Below are positions 44,027-53,022 of a stretch of 64,000 nt of DNA, in pieces; positions within the stretch are counted from its first letter, which is position 1; the number at the start of each line of letters is the position of its first letter. The stretch lies in NCBI RefSeq assembly GCF_000633515.1, contig NZ_AYMP01000010.1, positions 124,001 through 188,000 on the forward strand. Direction: 5' to 3'. The notes under the pieces are model-generated. The model was not told where the DNA came from. It ran no database searches and was given only the letters and a program-made list of their open reading frames with translations. A program made the position numbers and the translations under genes. Origin of the DNA: Morganella morganii H1r (GTDB lineage: Bacteria > Pseudomonadota > Gammaproteobacteria > Enterobacterales > Enterobacteriaceae).

Positions 44027-44570
44027 AATGTAATACCAGAGGTAAAAGGGAATCGGGCAGGTGCGGCAGACGGATTTCTGCCGGTGACAGGGACGCATCC
44101 GTCATCAGCTGAAAGCGGGCCGCCAGCGCGGGGGAAAAACCGGATAATAATTGCGTCATGGCAACCTGGCCGGGCAGTACCGCCGGGATATCTGGCTGTG
44201 CCTGAGCTTGCGGCCATGCCGGTAGCGGTAGTGCCGGGATCAGGGATAAAAATGCCTGTTGTGACAGATCCGGTACAACGCCACCCGGAAGGTCATAAGC
44301 GTGACGGATAAAGCTGTCAAGGAAGTGACAGACTACCGGCAGTTGGCTCCAGTGACGCAGCAGCGGGATTGTCAGCGGAGAAAAGAGATCAAAATCCCGC
44401 TCACACGGCAGCCGGTAGTGATCAATAATGGCCGCATTATACATTCTGCGGTATGACACTGATTGTGCTGCCGGCGACAACCCGGCAAATAAGCGGCTGC
44501 TGTGCAGATAATCCGCAGGCTGGTACATTACCCGGGCGACGGCACCTTGTATATCAAACCGGTTATTCAT
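44007..44570 (-). CDS. orgA: T3SS sorting-platform protein OrgA (SctK)
   Basis: A 187-residue cytoplasmic protein in the position and size of OrgA (about 199 residues in Salmonella), which links the sorting platform to the inner-membrane ring. Blocks such as YQPADYLHSSRLFAGLS and MYNAAIIDHYRLPCERDFDL resemble SctK proteins. The start overlaps the prgK stop by four bases (ATGA). There is no membrane segment. Assignment relies on both sequence pattern and operon order. Confidence 0.8.
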   Translation of the reverse strand: MNNRFDIQGAVARVMYQPADYLHSSRLFAGLSPAAQSVSYRRMYNAAIIDHYRLPCERDFDLFSPLTIPLLRHWSQLPVVCHFLDSFIRHAYDLPGGVVPDLSQQAFLSLIPALPLPAWPQAQAQPDIPAVLPGQVAMTQLLSGFSPALAARFQLMTDASLSPAEIRLPHLPDSLLPLVLHYVPFTA

Positions 44571-45301
44571 GGCGTTTTGACCTTCTTCCGCATCAGAAAT
44601 GCCCGTAATTGCACGCGCCGGACATAACCGGCCGCAGCCAGTATTAAACCGGCGGGAAACAGCAGAAAAAACGGGGACAGACCTGTGTTTTCCGGTTGCG
44701 GCGGCAGGTCAATAACCGGTTTTCCGGGATACAGGAGTACCGAAACAGTTTCTTCCGTCAGTCCGTTAAAGGCGTTCATCACAAATGTCTGAATATCCTG
44801 AGTGAACTGTGTTTCATCCTCAATCCCGGAGTGGTAAATCAGCACCGAGGCGCGGGGTGTTTCCGGCTGTTTACGGGGGCTTCCCGGCCCGGACAGCGGA
44901 TAACTGAGATGAACACGGGCCCCGGTAACCGCATCAAATGACAGCAGCGACTGCTCCAGCCGCTGTTCAATGGCCGAAATCAGACGGGCTTTTTCTGATT
45001 GCGGAGACGCAATCAGTGAATCTGACGGGAAGATCCCGGCTATCTCAATTCGTTCATCAGTCGGCAAATGGTATTCCTGCAAAATATGAATGGCGTGACG
45101 GCTCTGCTCTTCCGGCACGGAAATGGCAAACAAACCTTTTCCCTGCGGCGTTTTCACTGCCTGAATCTGATGTTTATGCAGCGCGGCCAGCACTTCATTA
45201 GACTGACGCTGATTCAGTGATGACAGAATCGTTCCTTCTTTGCAGCCGCTGAGCAGCAGGCTTATCCCGCCTATCAGTAATATAAACAGTATATTGCGCA
45301 T
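44567..45301 (-). CDS. prgK: T3SS inner-membrane ring lipoprotein PrgK (SctJ)
   Basis: Forms the inner ring of the needle complex. It has 244 residues with a lipoprotein signal (MRNILFILLIGGISLLLSGC). Family blocks include LYSSLNQ-like TILSSLNQRQSNEVLAALHK, ISAIEQRLEQSLLSFDAVTG and ARVHLSYPL (the RBM2 motif). A C-terminal membrane segment is SPFFLLFPAGLILAAAGYV. Its ATG overlaps the prgJ stop (TGATG), which favours 45301 over the GTG one codon upstream. Confidence 0.93.
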   Translation of the reverse strand: MRNILFILLIGGISLLLSGCKEGTILSSLNQRQSNEVLAALHKHQIQAVKTPQGKGLFAISVPEEQSRHAIHILQEYHLPTDERIEIAGIFPSDSLIASPQSEKARLISAIEQRLEQSLLSFDAVTGARVHLSYPLSGPGSPRKQPETPRASVLIYHSGIEDETQFTQDIQTFVMNAFNGLTEETVSVLLYPGKPVIDLPPQPENTGLSPFFLLFPAGLILAAAGYVRRVQLRAFLMRKKVKTP

Positions 45302-45609
45302 CACTGACCCTTAATCACCGTATCGGCGGCATTCAGGGTCAGATGCAGCATACGGGAATAAAAGCTGATCTCCGTATGCCATTTGGCCATCACGGCCTGG
45401 TTTTCCAGCATCATCATGACATCACTGGTCTCTGTGGCGGCGTTCTCCGTGCTCAGTGCCTGTGTTTTCCGGCGCAGGTCTTTTTTTGCGGTTCCCGGTA
45501 ATATCAAATTCTGATGAGCTGACTGCTCGCGGCCATTGAGATCAGCCAGTAATTCAGTGATCCCGGTGATCGTTGTGACAGGTAAAGTCCGGTTAAATGA
45601 TGACATCAT
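45301..45609 (-). CDS. prgJ: T3SS inner rod protein PrgJ (SctI)
   Basis: A 102-residue inner-rod/needle-adapter protein (PrgJ 101). The start ATGATG has AAGGA 5 bases ahead; a longer frame begins 14 codons upstream but lacks a ribosome site. The C-terminal helix MLENQAVMAKWHTEISFYSR and MLHLTLNAADTVIKGQ corresponds to the conserved SctI end. The N-terminal half is weakly conserved, as usual. It lies between needle and ring genes. Confidence 0.8.
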   Translation of the reverse strand: MMSSFNRTLPVTTITGITELLADLNGREQSAHQNLILPGTAKKDLRRKTQALSTENAATETSDVMMMLENQAVMAKWHTEISFYSRMLHLTLNAADTVIKGQ

Positions 45610-45665
45610 AAAATCCTTTTTATGGTGAATGACAGGCGGCTGACCTGTCATTTTTACGTCATAAA

Positions 45666-45929
45666 TCAGCGCATATTGCCGATCGGTGTTGAGAGGTTTT
45701 CTTTATGCTGGCGGATCATTGCTGAAAGTACCGAGCACTTAATATTCAGTGATGATGAACAGGCCTGTAACATCGCCATATCGTAGGCATTGGCGGTATC
45801 TTTATCGTGTGACTGTAAATTATCCATCAGCTTATTCAGTTTTTCATTGTCTTTCTGAATCGGTGATTTGAATTGCTTCGTCAGAGAGCTAAATGTTATA
45901 GCATTACTTTTCTTTGCTACATCAGCCAT
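45666..45929 (-). CDS. prgI: T3SS needle filament protein PrgI (SctF), divergent
   Basis: An 87-residue helical protein in the needle position (PrgI 80 residues, MxiH 83). The first helix corresponds to SSLTKQFKSPIQKDNEKLNK and the second to DTANAYDMAMLQACSSSLNI. It differs from familiar needle proteins in carrying two cysteines (QACSSSLNIKCSV) and in ending with STPIGNMR beyond the usual terminal Asn-Phe-Arg-like end. AAGGA lies before the ATG. prgH ends 8 bases upstream. Identity rests mainly on size, helical pattern and order. Confidence 0.75.
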   Translation of the reverse strand: MADVAKKSNAITFSSLTKQFKSPIQKDNEKLNKLMDNLQSHDKDTANAYDMAMLQACSSSLNIKCSVLSAMIRQHKENLSTPIGNMR

Positions 45930-45937
45930 AAATATCC

Positions 45938-46993
45938 TTATTTATTATCAGAGAGAAATTTTGTGTGGTTATCAGACAGGTGAATATAATTTACTGAGCT
46001 ATATACTCCCGGATGAATGTCCCGGGGTATGCTTTCCCTGTACTGTACCAGTGTATTTCCGGGGGCTGAGAATATCGTGGTATTGATATCCTTAATAATC
46101 GTATCTGTTTCTTTGTTTCTCCTTTTATCTGCATAAATAAAAATGATATTCTCCGATTTTTTTACAGAATACCGGATTAAGTGCTGACTGAACCGGTCAT
46201 TTATTAATTTAACAATATCACTGAATGATAATGTTCTGATGGTTATATCCTCCCTGAACTTATCAGGGATAGCAGCTATTTTGGGGTTAACTTTTTTAGT
46301 TTCGTTATATATATAAATAATTTCTTTTCTTTTGTTAAGGTCAGGCATGATGATAATATCATTTTTATCTATCTTTATGTCTGTTTTGTTAACTGAATAA
46401 ATAGTATAGCCCGGAAGAACATTTTTTATCTTACTGATACCGTTTTCATCTGATGAGAATAAAAGAATATTATTATTTTTTATAATATATTCATTATTAT
46501 TCATATGGCCATGTATAATATCTTCATGATTTATCGTATGACTGTTTTTATCTGTATCATTTTTGTTGTGCCAGGATATGAAGCCCGCTGTCAGTATGAC
46601 CGATAATATCAAAGCAGAATAAAAAAAAGAACGCCGGGAAAGACTGCAGCAGCCTGTTGTTTCTTTTACTGACAGTATGTTCCCGTTCCACGTGTCATGC
46701 TGTTCTTTTATAGCGAAAAAAGGTATTCCCTGATAATAAAACGGCGCGTTATAACAGATATCCATCGTGATAACGTCGTTACTGTGTTTGATGCAGGAAA
46801 CACAATAATAGTTCTCATATAATTCGATTTCGATACAGCACAGTGATGAATCCGGAACAGGGACAGGTAATGGTATCTGTACCTCATTATATTCAATGGT
46901 ATCATTATTATTAATATGATATTTACCGGAAGGAAATGTTATTTCTTTTCCGGATGAATCTCCCATTGTCATTATGTTATATAATTTTTCCAT
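45938..46993 (-). CDS. prgH: T3SS inner-membrane ring protein PrgH (SctD)
   Basis: First gene of the leftward operon; outer layer of the inner-membrane ring. It has 351 residues: a cytoplasmic FHA-like N-terminal domain (residues 1 to about 120), one membrane segment (FFYSALILSVILTAGFISW, about 124-142) and a large periplasmic part with ring-building folds. Base composition is far more AT-rich than neighbouring genes (many Ile, Asn, Lys), which fits rapid divergence or another origin. Shared blocks with SctD are weak, so the call uses architecture and order. Confidence 0.82.
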   Translation of the reverse strand: MEKLYNIMTMGDSSGKEITFPSGKYHINNNDTIEYNEVQIPLPVPVPDSSLCCIEIELYENYYCVSCIKHSNDVITMDICYNAPFYYQGIPFFAIKEQHDTWNGNILSVKETTGCCSLSRRSFFYSALILSVILTAGFISWHNKNDTDKNSHTINHEDIIHGHMNNNEYIIKNNNILLFSSDENGISKIKNVLPGYTIYSVNKTDIKIDKNDIIIMPDLNKRKEIIYIYNETKKVNPKIAAIPDKFREDITIRTLSFSDIVKLINDRFSQHLIRYSVKKSENIIFIYADKRRNKETDTIIKDINTTIFSAPGNTLVQYRESIPRDIHPGVYSSVNYIHLSDNHTKFLSDNK

Positions 46994-47205
46994 TAATTAT
47001 TCCAGGTGATGGATTCGTATATTCTATAGCTTTATATTATTTTGATAACCTTTTTTTTAAATAGTAGTGAGTTTTATAAAAAAATGGTAGTAAAAAATAG
47101 TGTTATATTTTAAATTCACTGATAAATTTTAGTTTGTTCAATGATTGTTTAACGTTATACACGTATCTGTTATATATTCGGATGAAAAGGATGATGTGAA
47201 ATCAT
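46994..47205. promoter_or_regulatory. Divergent promoter region of the two T3SS operons
   Basis: About 210 bases of AT-rich DNA between prgH (minus) and invF (plus). It must hold promoters for both operons. No consensus -35/-10 pair stands out, in line with dependence on an activator; invF itself is adjacent. Confidence 0.55.
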
Positions 47206-47838
47206 ATGGAAAAGATGAGTCGGATATATATTTATAATGATATATATAATACAGATGGATGCAGAAAAAGTGAACGGATTGATTGCTGTTTTCCGCTGTC
47301 AAAATGTATAAAACTATTAGCTTTTATAGACTGTCATTATCATTTAACACAAAAATATAATGATGAAATTACTGATAATACAATCGGTCAGAATGATGAA
47401 GTGATTTTTTCTGTTCAGGGTGAGGCCGATAATCCGGAATACCGGGTTGTCTGTGAGATGCTGAATGAAAACAGCGAGATAAAAACATTTTTGAATTCAC
47501 TGCGTCATTCCGAGCATTACTGGCTGGTAAAGCATCTGATCAGTGCGGCGGATTGTAAAAATAACAATATCCGTGATATCAGTCAGCGTTACGGGTTATC
47601 CGGCACTCACTTCAGGCGCCTGTGCCAGCGTTATATCGGTAATCAGAGCAAATACCAGCTGCGGCACTGGCGCGGTGTGGCATCGGTGCTGGATATCCTG
47701 GTAAAAGAACATTCGCTGACCCGGATCGCGGCAGATAACGGCTATTGCTCTGCATCGCATTTCTCAAATGAAATCAAAATATTATTTGGTATGTCTCCCC
47801 GGAAAATAAGGAATTTAAATCATGCGGTTAAAAAATAG
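47206..47838 (+). CDS. invF: AraC-family T3SS regulator InvF
   Basis: A 210-residue AraC/XylS activator at the head of the rightward operon, as in SPI-1. The C-terminal double helix-turn-helix is clear: NIRDISQRYGLSGTHFRRLC (first) and LTRIAADNGYCSASHFSNEI with FGMSPRKIRNL (second). The N-terminal about 100 residues are AT-rich in coding and unlike known sensing domains. In Salmonella InvF acts with SicA as coactivator; the sicA homologue at 59226 makes this plausible here. It overlaps invG by 17 bases. Confidence 0.9.
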   Translation: MEKMSRIYIYNDIYNTDGCRKSERIDCCFPLSKCIKLLAFIDCHYHLTQKYNDEITDNTIGQNDEVIFSVQGEADNPEYRVVCEMLNENSEIKTFLNSLRHSEHYWLVKHLISAADCKNNNIRDISQRYGLSGTHFRRLCQRYIGNQSKYQLRHWRGVASVLDILVKEHSLTRIAADNGYCSASHFSNEIKILFGMSPRKIRNLNHAVKK

Positions 47839-49447
47839 CACCGGGGGACTGTTCTGCCTTTTTTTCTGCCTGTTTTCTCTGCCGGCCATGGCGGAACAAA
47901 CACTGTTATACGAAAAAAAACCGCCGCGTCAGGAGCAGTATGTGGCGAAAGAAACACGGCTGGATTATTTTTTTGATGCGCTGGCAGGAAAGCTGGATGT
48001 CATGATGATTTCGTCTGATGCGGTGAAAAAGAAGAAGATCTCCGGCACTTTTGATTTATCCGACCCGCAGGCCGCATTGTCACAGATGCTGAAAACGATG
48101 GCTCTGGTGTCATACCGGGAAAACCGGACTCTCTATATTTACAGCAGCAATGAGATTGAATCTTCCATGTTGACGCTGAATACCATTACCCGCAATGAAC
48201 TGACAGCTTTTCTGAAACAAACCGGGTTGTTTGACGCGCAATATCCGCTGACATCCGATCGTCAGCAGCGGATTTTATATGTCACCGCGCCTCCGCGATA
48301 CCTGGCACTTATCCGTTCTGCGGTGGATGCACTCGAAGCGCAGTACAGTGTGCAGGAACAGGGTATTTCTCCGGAAGATGAGCATATTCAGCTGGTTAAG
48401 CTGGAAAACAGTTTTGTACAGGACAGGGAAATAACGTCGCGGGGGAAAAGTCTGGTATTGCCGGGTGTGGCATCTGCATTACGGGAATTACTGGATTCCG
48501 GATCCGCAGCCAAAACCGGTCTGATGCCGCAGGATACGGAACAGGAAGAGGCTCTGCCTGCCGAAACCGTCTGGCTGGGCGGGGAGCGGGTGCGGATTGT
48601 GCCGTTGCAGGGGGAAAACAGCCTGCTGTTAAAAGGGAACCGCAATGCCCTGCATTTAATCAATCAGCTGATAAAACAACTGGATGTCACGAAGCCGCAG
48701 ATTGAATTATCACTGTGGATTATTGATGTGTCAAAAAATGAGGCTGATCAGCTGGGTATCAACTGGCAGGCGGATTACGGCACGGGAAACATGAAAGTGG
48801 CCTTTAATCTCAGTGAGCTTAATCAGTTCACTGGTTTTTCATTTTTCAGCAAAATCAGAGCATTATCTGCGAAAGGGCAGGCCAATATGGTGTCCCGGCC
48901 GATTATCCTGACCCAAGATAACACACCGGCGATTTTTGACAATAACACCACGTTTTACAGTAAGTTACAGGGGGAACGCACATCATCTCTGGAAAGCATC
49001 ACCTACGGCACAAAAGTGAATGTGACGCCGCGGATTGCCAATCAGCGGAAATCCGTGGAGATGATTATCGAGCTTGAAGACGGCGCACAGAAAAAGGATG
49101 CTGACGGAACAGGCGGAGAAGATGCTTTGCCGGTGATTAATCGTACCAATATCAGCACGATAGCCAGAGTCGCACAGGGCAATACCCTGCTGATTGGCGG
49201 CTACACGCGGGAAAATAGCCATCGCCATAATGACAAAATTCCGCTGCTGGGTGATATCCCGCTGGCAGGCCGGTTGTTTCAGTTTGAATCAGTGAAGACA
49301 GAAAAAATGGTCCGGCTTTTTTTATTGCAGCCCCGTATTCTGCAACAGGATTTTTTCAGCGATACAGAAATTACCGGGCATATTCCGTTTAATAATGAGA
49401 ATAAACAAGGTATTAAGATGATGCAGAAACTGAAGCAGGGCTATTGA
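47822..49447 (+). CDS. invG: T3SS outer-membrane secretin InvG (SctC)
   Basis: Forms the outer-membrane channel of the injectisome. It has 541 residues with a signal peptide (cut after MAEQ-preceding PAMA). Periplasmic N-domains include TLLYEKKPPRQEQYVAKETR and VMMISSDAVKKKKISGTFDL. The secretin core has VSRPIILTQDNTPAIFDNNT, YGTKVNVTPRI and the signature LLIGGYTRENSH...KIPLLGDIPLAGRLF. No pilotin (invH) gene is visible in the window. AGGA precedes the ATG within invF. Confidence 0.95.
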   Translation: MRLKNSTGGLFCLFFCLFSLPAMAEQTLLYEKKPPRQEQYVAKETRLDYFFDALAGKLDVMMISSDAVKKKKISGTFDLSDPQAALSQMLKTMALVSYRENRTLYIYSSNEIESSMLTLNTITRNELTAFLKQTGLFDAQYPLTSDRQQRILYVTAPPRYLALIRSAVDALEAQYSVQEQGISPEDEHIQLVKLENSFVQDREITSRGKSLVLPGVASALRELLDSGSAAKTGLMPQDTEQEEALPAETVWLGGERVRIVPLQGENSLLLKGNRNALHLINQLIKQLDVTKPQIELSLWIIDVSKNEADQLGINWQADYGTGNMKVAFNLSELNQFTGFSFFSKIRALSAKGQANMVSRPIILTQDNTPAIFDNNTTFYSKLQGERTSSLESITYGTKVNVTPRIANQRKSVEMIIELEDGAQKKDADGTGGEDALPVINRTNISTIARVAQGNTLLIGGYTRENSHRHNDKIPLLGDIPLAGRLFQFESVKTEKMVRLFLLQPRILQQDFFSDTEITGHIPFNNENKQGIKMMQKLKQGY

Positions 49448-49448
49448 T

Positions 49449-50501
49449 ATGATCAATAGCTTACCCGGCGCAGCGGCGTTCCGTCCGTCGGCGGCACCAC
49501 AAAAACAGGCGGGTGATGTGGCGGCGGAGCAGCGCCCGGCAGAAAACCAGACGGAAAATCACGCCGAGCAGCTGATGGATATGATGGATGATATGGCGAT
49601 GGTGCTGTCACAGTTTAACCGGCGGCAGTACGGAAAAGATGAAAATATCAGTCAGTTACCGGCATCAGAGCAGAAGAGCAGTACGGAGGGCGCAGAGACA
49701 AAACTGGATCGGGTCGTGAAGTGGTTTGCGGCTTGCGGACGTTCTGTCCGTGAGTTTCTCGATTATGTGCGCAACCTGTTTCCGGATCCCAGTGATTATG
49801 TCATGGCGCTGCGTTCCCTGTTGCGCAAGCTGCCGTTTTCGGCGGAAGAAGCCGCTGAGATTGATGCGGAAATTGAGCAGTTACTTTACGGTGAGTTTGC
49901 GCAGGAAACACGGGCCGGAATCAATATCGCGCTGAAAATCCGCCTGCATGCACCGGTGACACAACTGGATTGCGCGCAGCTGAGAATGGTATACCGCAGT
50001 TACATCAGCTGGAAATTCGATATTTTGTATCTGTGGAAAGTGTGGCTGGAACAGTACCGGAAAAGCCGGGTCAGAAGCCTGCTGAATTATGTCCGCGACT
50101 CGCTGGTGTGTGATATGGCGGCCGCGTTGCCCAGTTGCAGCCATCACAGTGAATTCGGGGAACTGACCACCCGTCTGCATACCCTGAATCAGCTTATTTC
50201 CCTGAATGATATGTTTCATCAGAAAATTTCTTCTCTGAAGTGTACAGAGCCGGTACTGGCGGATGAGCCCCGGCTGAACCAGTTACTGATTTCCGGGCTC
50301 GGTGACGCGGAGGCATTTCAGACGGAAACAGAATCGTTGCTGGCGGCGGCAGAAGATGACAAAAACAGGCCGCTTATTTTACAGCGCCTGATTGTGATTT
50401 TTGGTGAGATACCGGATGTCCTTTTTCTGCAGGAAGCAGGGAAAGAGCAGGTGGTTTCTTTTCTGAAAGCCCTTATGAGCAGAACTATTAATATCTTATA
50501 A
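49449..50501 (+). CDS. invE: T3SS gatekeeper InvE (SctW)
   Basis: A 350-residue gatekeeper that orders translocator before effector export (InvE 372, MxiC 355). The N-terminal about 45 residues are polar and secretion-signal-like. Helical HrpJ/TyeA-type bundle segments follow, including KWFAACGRSVREFLDYVRNL, SDYVMALRSLLRKLPFSAEE and LEQYRKSRVRSLLNYVRDSL. Starts one base after the invG stop region, so coupled translation is likely. No separate TyeA gene is needed in this class. Confidence 0.88.
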   Translation: MINSLPGAAAFRPSAAPQKQAGDVAAEQRPAENQTENHAEQLMDMMDDMAMVLSQFNRRQYGKDENISQLPASEQKSSTEGAETKLDRVVKWFAACGRSVREFLDYVRNLFPDPSDYVMALRSLLRKLPFSAEEAAEIDAEIEQLLYGEFAQETRAGINIALKIRLHAPVTQLDCAQLRMVYRSYISWKFDILYLWKVWLEQYRKSRVRSLLNYVRDSLVCDMAAALPSCSHHSEFGELTTRLHTLNQLISLNDMFHQKISSLKCTEPVLADEPRLNQLLISGLGDAEAFQTETESLLAAAEDDKNRPLILQRLIVIFGEIPDVLFLQEAGKEQVVSFLKALMSRTINIL

Positions 50502-50523
50502 CTTTCACCGGCAATGGATTGCT

Positions 50524-52587
50524 ATGCTGACAACTTTTATCAATGCAGTGAAAAGCAGGCCGGAGATCGCGGTATTGCTGATTATGGTCATGGTGATTGC
50601 CATGCTGATCATTCCGCTGCCGAAAATGCTGGTCGATTTTCTCATCGGGCTGAACATCGTGATTTCTATCCTGATGTTACTGCTCTCTTTTTATATCACC
50701 CGGATTCTGGGATTTACCTCTTTTCCGGCACTTTTGCTGATCACCACCCTGTTCCGGCTGGCATTATCTATCAGCACCAGCCGCCTGATCCTGCTGGATG
50801 CGGATGCCGGAGATATTATTCAGTCATTTGGTGAATTTGTTATCGGCGAAAATATTGTGGTGGGTTTTGTTATCTTCGCCATTGTCACGGTGGTGCAGTT
50901 TATTGTTATCACCAAGGGTTCGGAGCGGGTGGCGGAAGTGGCGGCGCGTTTCTCCCTTGATGGTATGCCCGGCAAGCAGATGAGTATTGATGCCGATCTG
51001 AAATCCGGCCTGATTGATAACGAAGAAGTGCGTAAACGCCGTAAAGAGCTGGAGCAGGAGAGCCAGATGTACGGCGCGTTTGACGGTGCGATGAAGTTTA
51101 TTAAAGGGGATGCGATCGCCGGTATTGTCATCATTTTTGTGAATTTTGCCGGCGGAATCGGTATCGGTGTGGCGCAAATGTCGATGCCGTTCAGCGAGGC
51201 GCTCAGCACTTACACGCTGCTGACTATCGGGGATGGCCTGGTGGCGCAGATCCCGGCACTGCTGATTGCTATCAGCGCAGGGTTTATTGTCACCCGGGTC
51301 AGCGGTACCAATCAGAATTTAGGGGCCAATATTGTCAGGGAGTTGTTTTCCCATGATTTTACCCTGATAGTCACCGCAATACTGGCGCTGTGTATGGGGA
51401 TGCTGCCGGGGTTTCCGGCGGGTATTTTCGGCCTGCTGGCGGCCGGACTGATGCTGTTTTATGGTATGCGCCTCAGACAAAATAAGCCGAAGCAGGCATC
51501 TGATCCGGCAAAAAACCGCTCTGACAGCGGTTCTCCGGCCGCAATATCTGCATCATCTGCGGGGGATTTTGCGCCACGCGGACTGACGGCGGAAAATAAC
51601 GAAGCCATTCCGCTTATTATCACACTTCATCACCGTTATCAGGCGCTGTTTGAAAAACAAAACATGACAGCCTGGCTGCAGGAGGAATTTGCCTTCCGCT
51701 ACGGTTTCTTTTTACCCGCTGTCATTATCAATTACAGCCGCGAAATACCGGAACATAAAGCGGTGGTGTTAATCAATGAGATTCAGTCCGGGGTCATTTA
51801 CAGCTATCCGGATCGCTGCCGGATCATTGAAATCAATGATGCCCTTGATGCACTGAATATTGAATCTGAGAGTATTGATCAGGAAAGCGGGGAGAAAACG
51901 ATCTGGACGGATAAAAAACACGGGGAAGCCTGCCGGGCCGCAGGCATGGAGACAGAACACGGTATTACGGTATTTTTCAGCGAATTCAGCCGGATAATGA
52001 CACAGAATATTCAGGAACTCCTGGGTATTCAGGAAACCAAAACACTGCTGGATAATGTGGAGAATAAATATCCGGAACTGCTGAAAGAGTGTTACCGCTA
52101 TTTGTCTGTCCAGCGTGTTGCTGATGTCTTTCAGCGGCTTATTGCCGAGCAGATATCTGTCCGTAATATCAAAATCATTCTCGGCGCGCTGGTGCAGTGG
52201 GGGCAGAAAGAAAAAGATCCGCTGGTACTGGTTGAGCATGTCCGCAGCCAGCTTGCCCGTTATATTTCAGCACATTTTGCCTGTAATCAGGTATTGCAGG
52301 CGGTCGTGTTGTCAAACCCTCTGGAAGAGATGATACGTCAGGGGATCCGCCAGTCAGCGGGCGGCACATTTATTAATCTCGAACCGGCACAGCTGGATCA
52401 TTTTTATGATGCGCTGGCGCTGGTGATGATACCGCTGCGCCACCGGCGGGATATCGTGTTACTGACGGCAATGGATGTCCGTCGTTTTGTCCGGAAACTG
52501 ACCGAAATGCACTATCCGGGAATGGCGGTACTGTCATTCTCTGAAATTGTGCCGTCGGCGCAGGTGTCGGTTATTGATTCTGTTTAA
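50524..52587 (+). CDS. invA: T3SS export gate protein InvA (SctV)
   Basis: Largest export-apparatus component; 687 residues (Salmonella InvA 685). The N-terminal half has about eight membrane segments and the FHIPEP signature region FLIGLNIVISILMLLLSFYI, LFRLALSISTSRLILLDADA and RFSLDGMPGKQMSIDADLKS. The C-terminal cytoplasmic half (about 340-687) builds the nonameric ring. The linker (about 320-360) is rich in Ser, Ala and Lys. It is the most strongly conserved gene of the locus. Confidence 0.98.
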   Translation: MLTTFINAVKSRPEIAVLLIMVMVIAMLIIPLPKMLVDFLIGLNIVISILMLLLSFYITRILGFTSFPALLLITTLFRLALSISTSRLILLDADAGDIIQSFGEFVIGENIVVGFVIFAIVTVVQFIVITKGSERVAEVAARFSLDGMPGKQMSIDADLKSGLIDNEEVRKRRKELEQESQMYGAFDGAMKFIKGDAIAGIVIIFVNFAGGIGIGVAQMSMPFSEALSTYTLLTIGDGLVAQIPALLIAISAGFIVTRVSGTNQNLGANIVRELFSHDFTLIVTAILALCMGMLPGFPAGIFGLLAAGLMLFYGMRLRQNKPKQASDPAKNRSDSGSPAAISASSAGDFAPRGLTAENNEAIPLIITLHHRYQALFEKQNMTAWLQEEFAFRYGFFLPAVIINYSREIPEHKAVVLINEIQSGVIYSYPDRCRIIEINDALDALNIESESIDQESGEKTIWTDKKHGEACRAAGMETEHGITVFFSEFSRIMTQNIQELLGIQETKTLLDNVENKYPELLKECYRYLSVQRVADVFQRLIAEQISVRNIKIILGALVQWGQKEKDPLVLVEHVRSQLARYISAHFACNQVLQAVVLSNPLEEMIRQGIRQSAGGTFINLEPAQLDHFYDALALVMIPLRHRRDIVLLTAMDVRRFVRKLTEMHYPGMAVLSFSEIVPSAQVSVIDSV

Positions 52588-52609
52588 TGTCATAAAAAGG
52601 AAGCTGAAG

Positions 52610-53020
52610 ATGGATCTTGCAACACTGGTAACAGAAGGAATGAAACTGATCGGACGCGGGGATTTGGTGCCGGAAGGCAGTTCTCTCGATAATCACTCAA
52701 CAATCTCATTATCACTGGGTGAACAGCAGGTGATCCATATTGCGGTAGCGGATGAATCTCCGGTTATCTGGGCGCCGCTGCCTGCGGATTTACCGGCATT
52801 ATTGCCGGAGGTAAAAGGCGGATTGCTGGATATTCTGACAGAACAACCGGCAGCACTGTTTTATCCCGGCTTACCGGCACTGCGCCAGACGGATAACGGC
52901 GCTGAGCTGGTCGGGTGCTTCAGTCACAGTGCCGTGAGTGATACGGAATCTTTTGTACAGGCGCTTGATCAGTTTGTCCGTCTCAGTCAGCAGTGTTACA
53001 CGCTGATCCTCAGAGGCTGA
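52610..53020 (+). CDS. invB: T3SS effector chaperone InvB (class IB)
   Basis: A 136-residue acidic chaperone in the InvB/Spa15 position; these bind several effectors. The start MDLATLVTEGMKLIGRG has AAGGA 8-9 bases ahead; a longer frame extends into invA. The block SSLDNHSTISLSLGEQQVIH matches the InvB pattern (IDSHSTI...L), as do VIWAPLPADLPALLPEVKGG and the C-terminal SFVQALDQFVRLSQQCY. Its presence implies secreted effectors exist, though none are recognised here. Confidence 0.88.
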   Translation: MDLATLVTEGMKLIGRGDLVPEGSSLDNHSTISLSLGEQQVIHIAVADESPVIWAPLPADLPALLPEVKGGLLDILTEQPAALFYPGLPALRQTDNGAELVGCFSHSAVSDTESFVQALDQFVRLSQQCYTLILRG

Positions 53021-53022
53021 TC

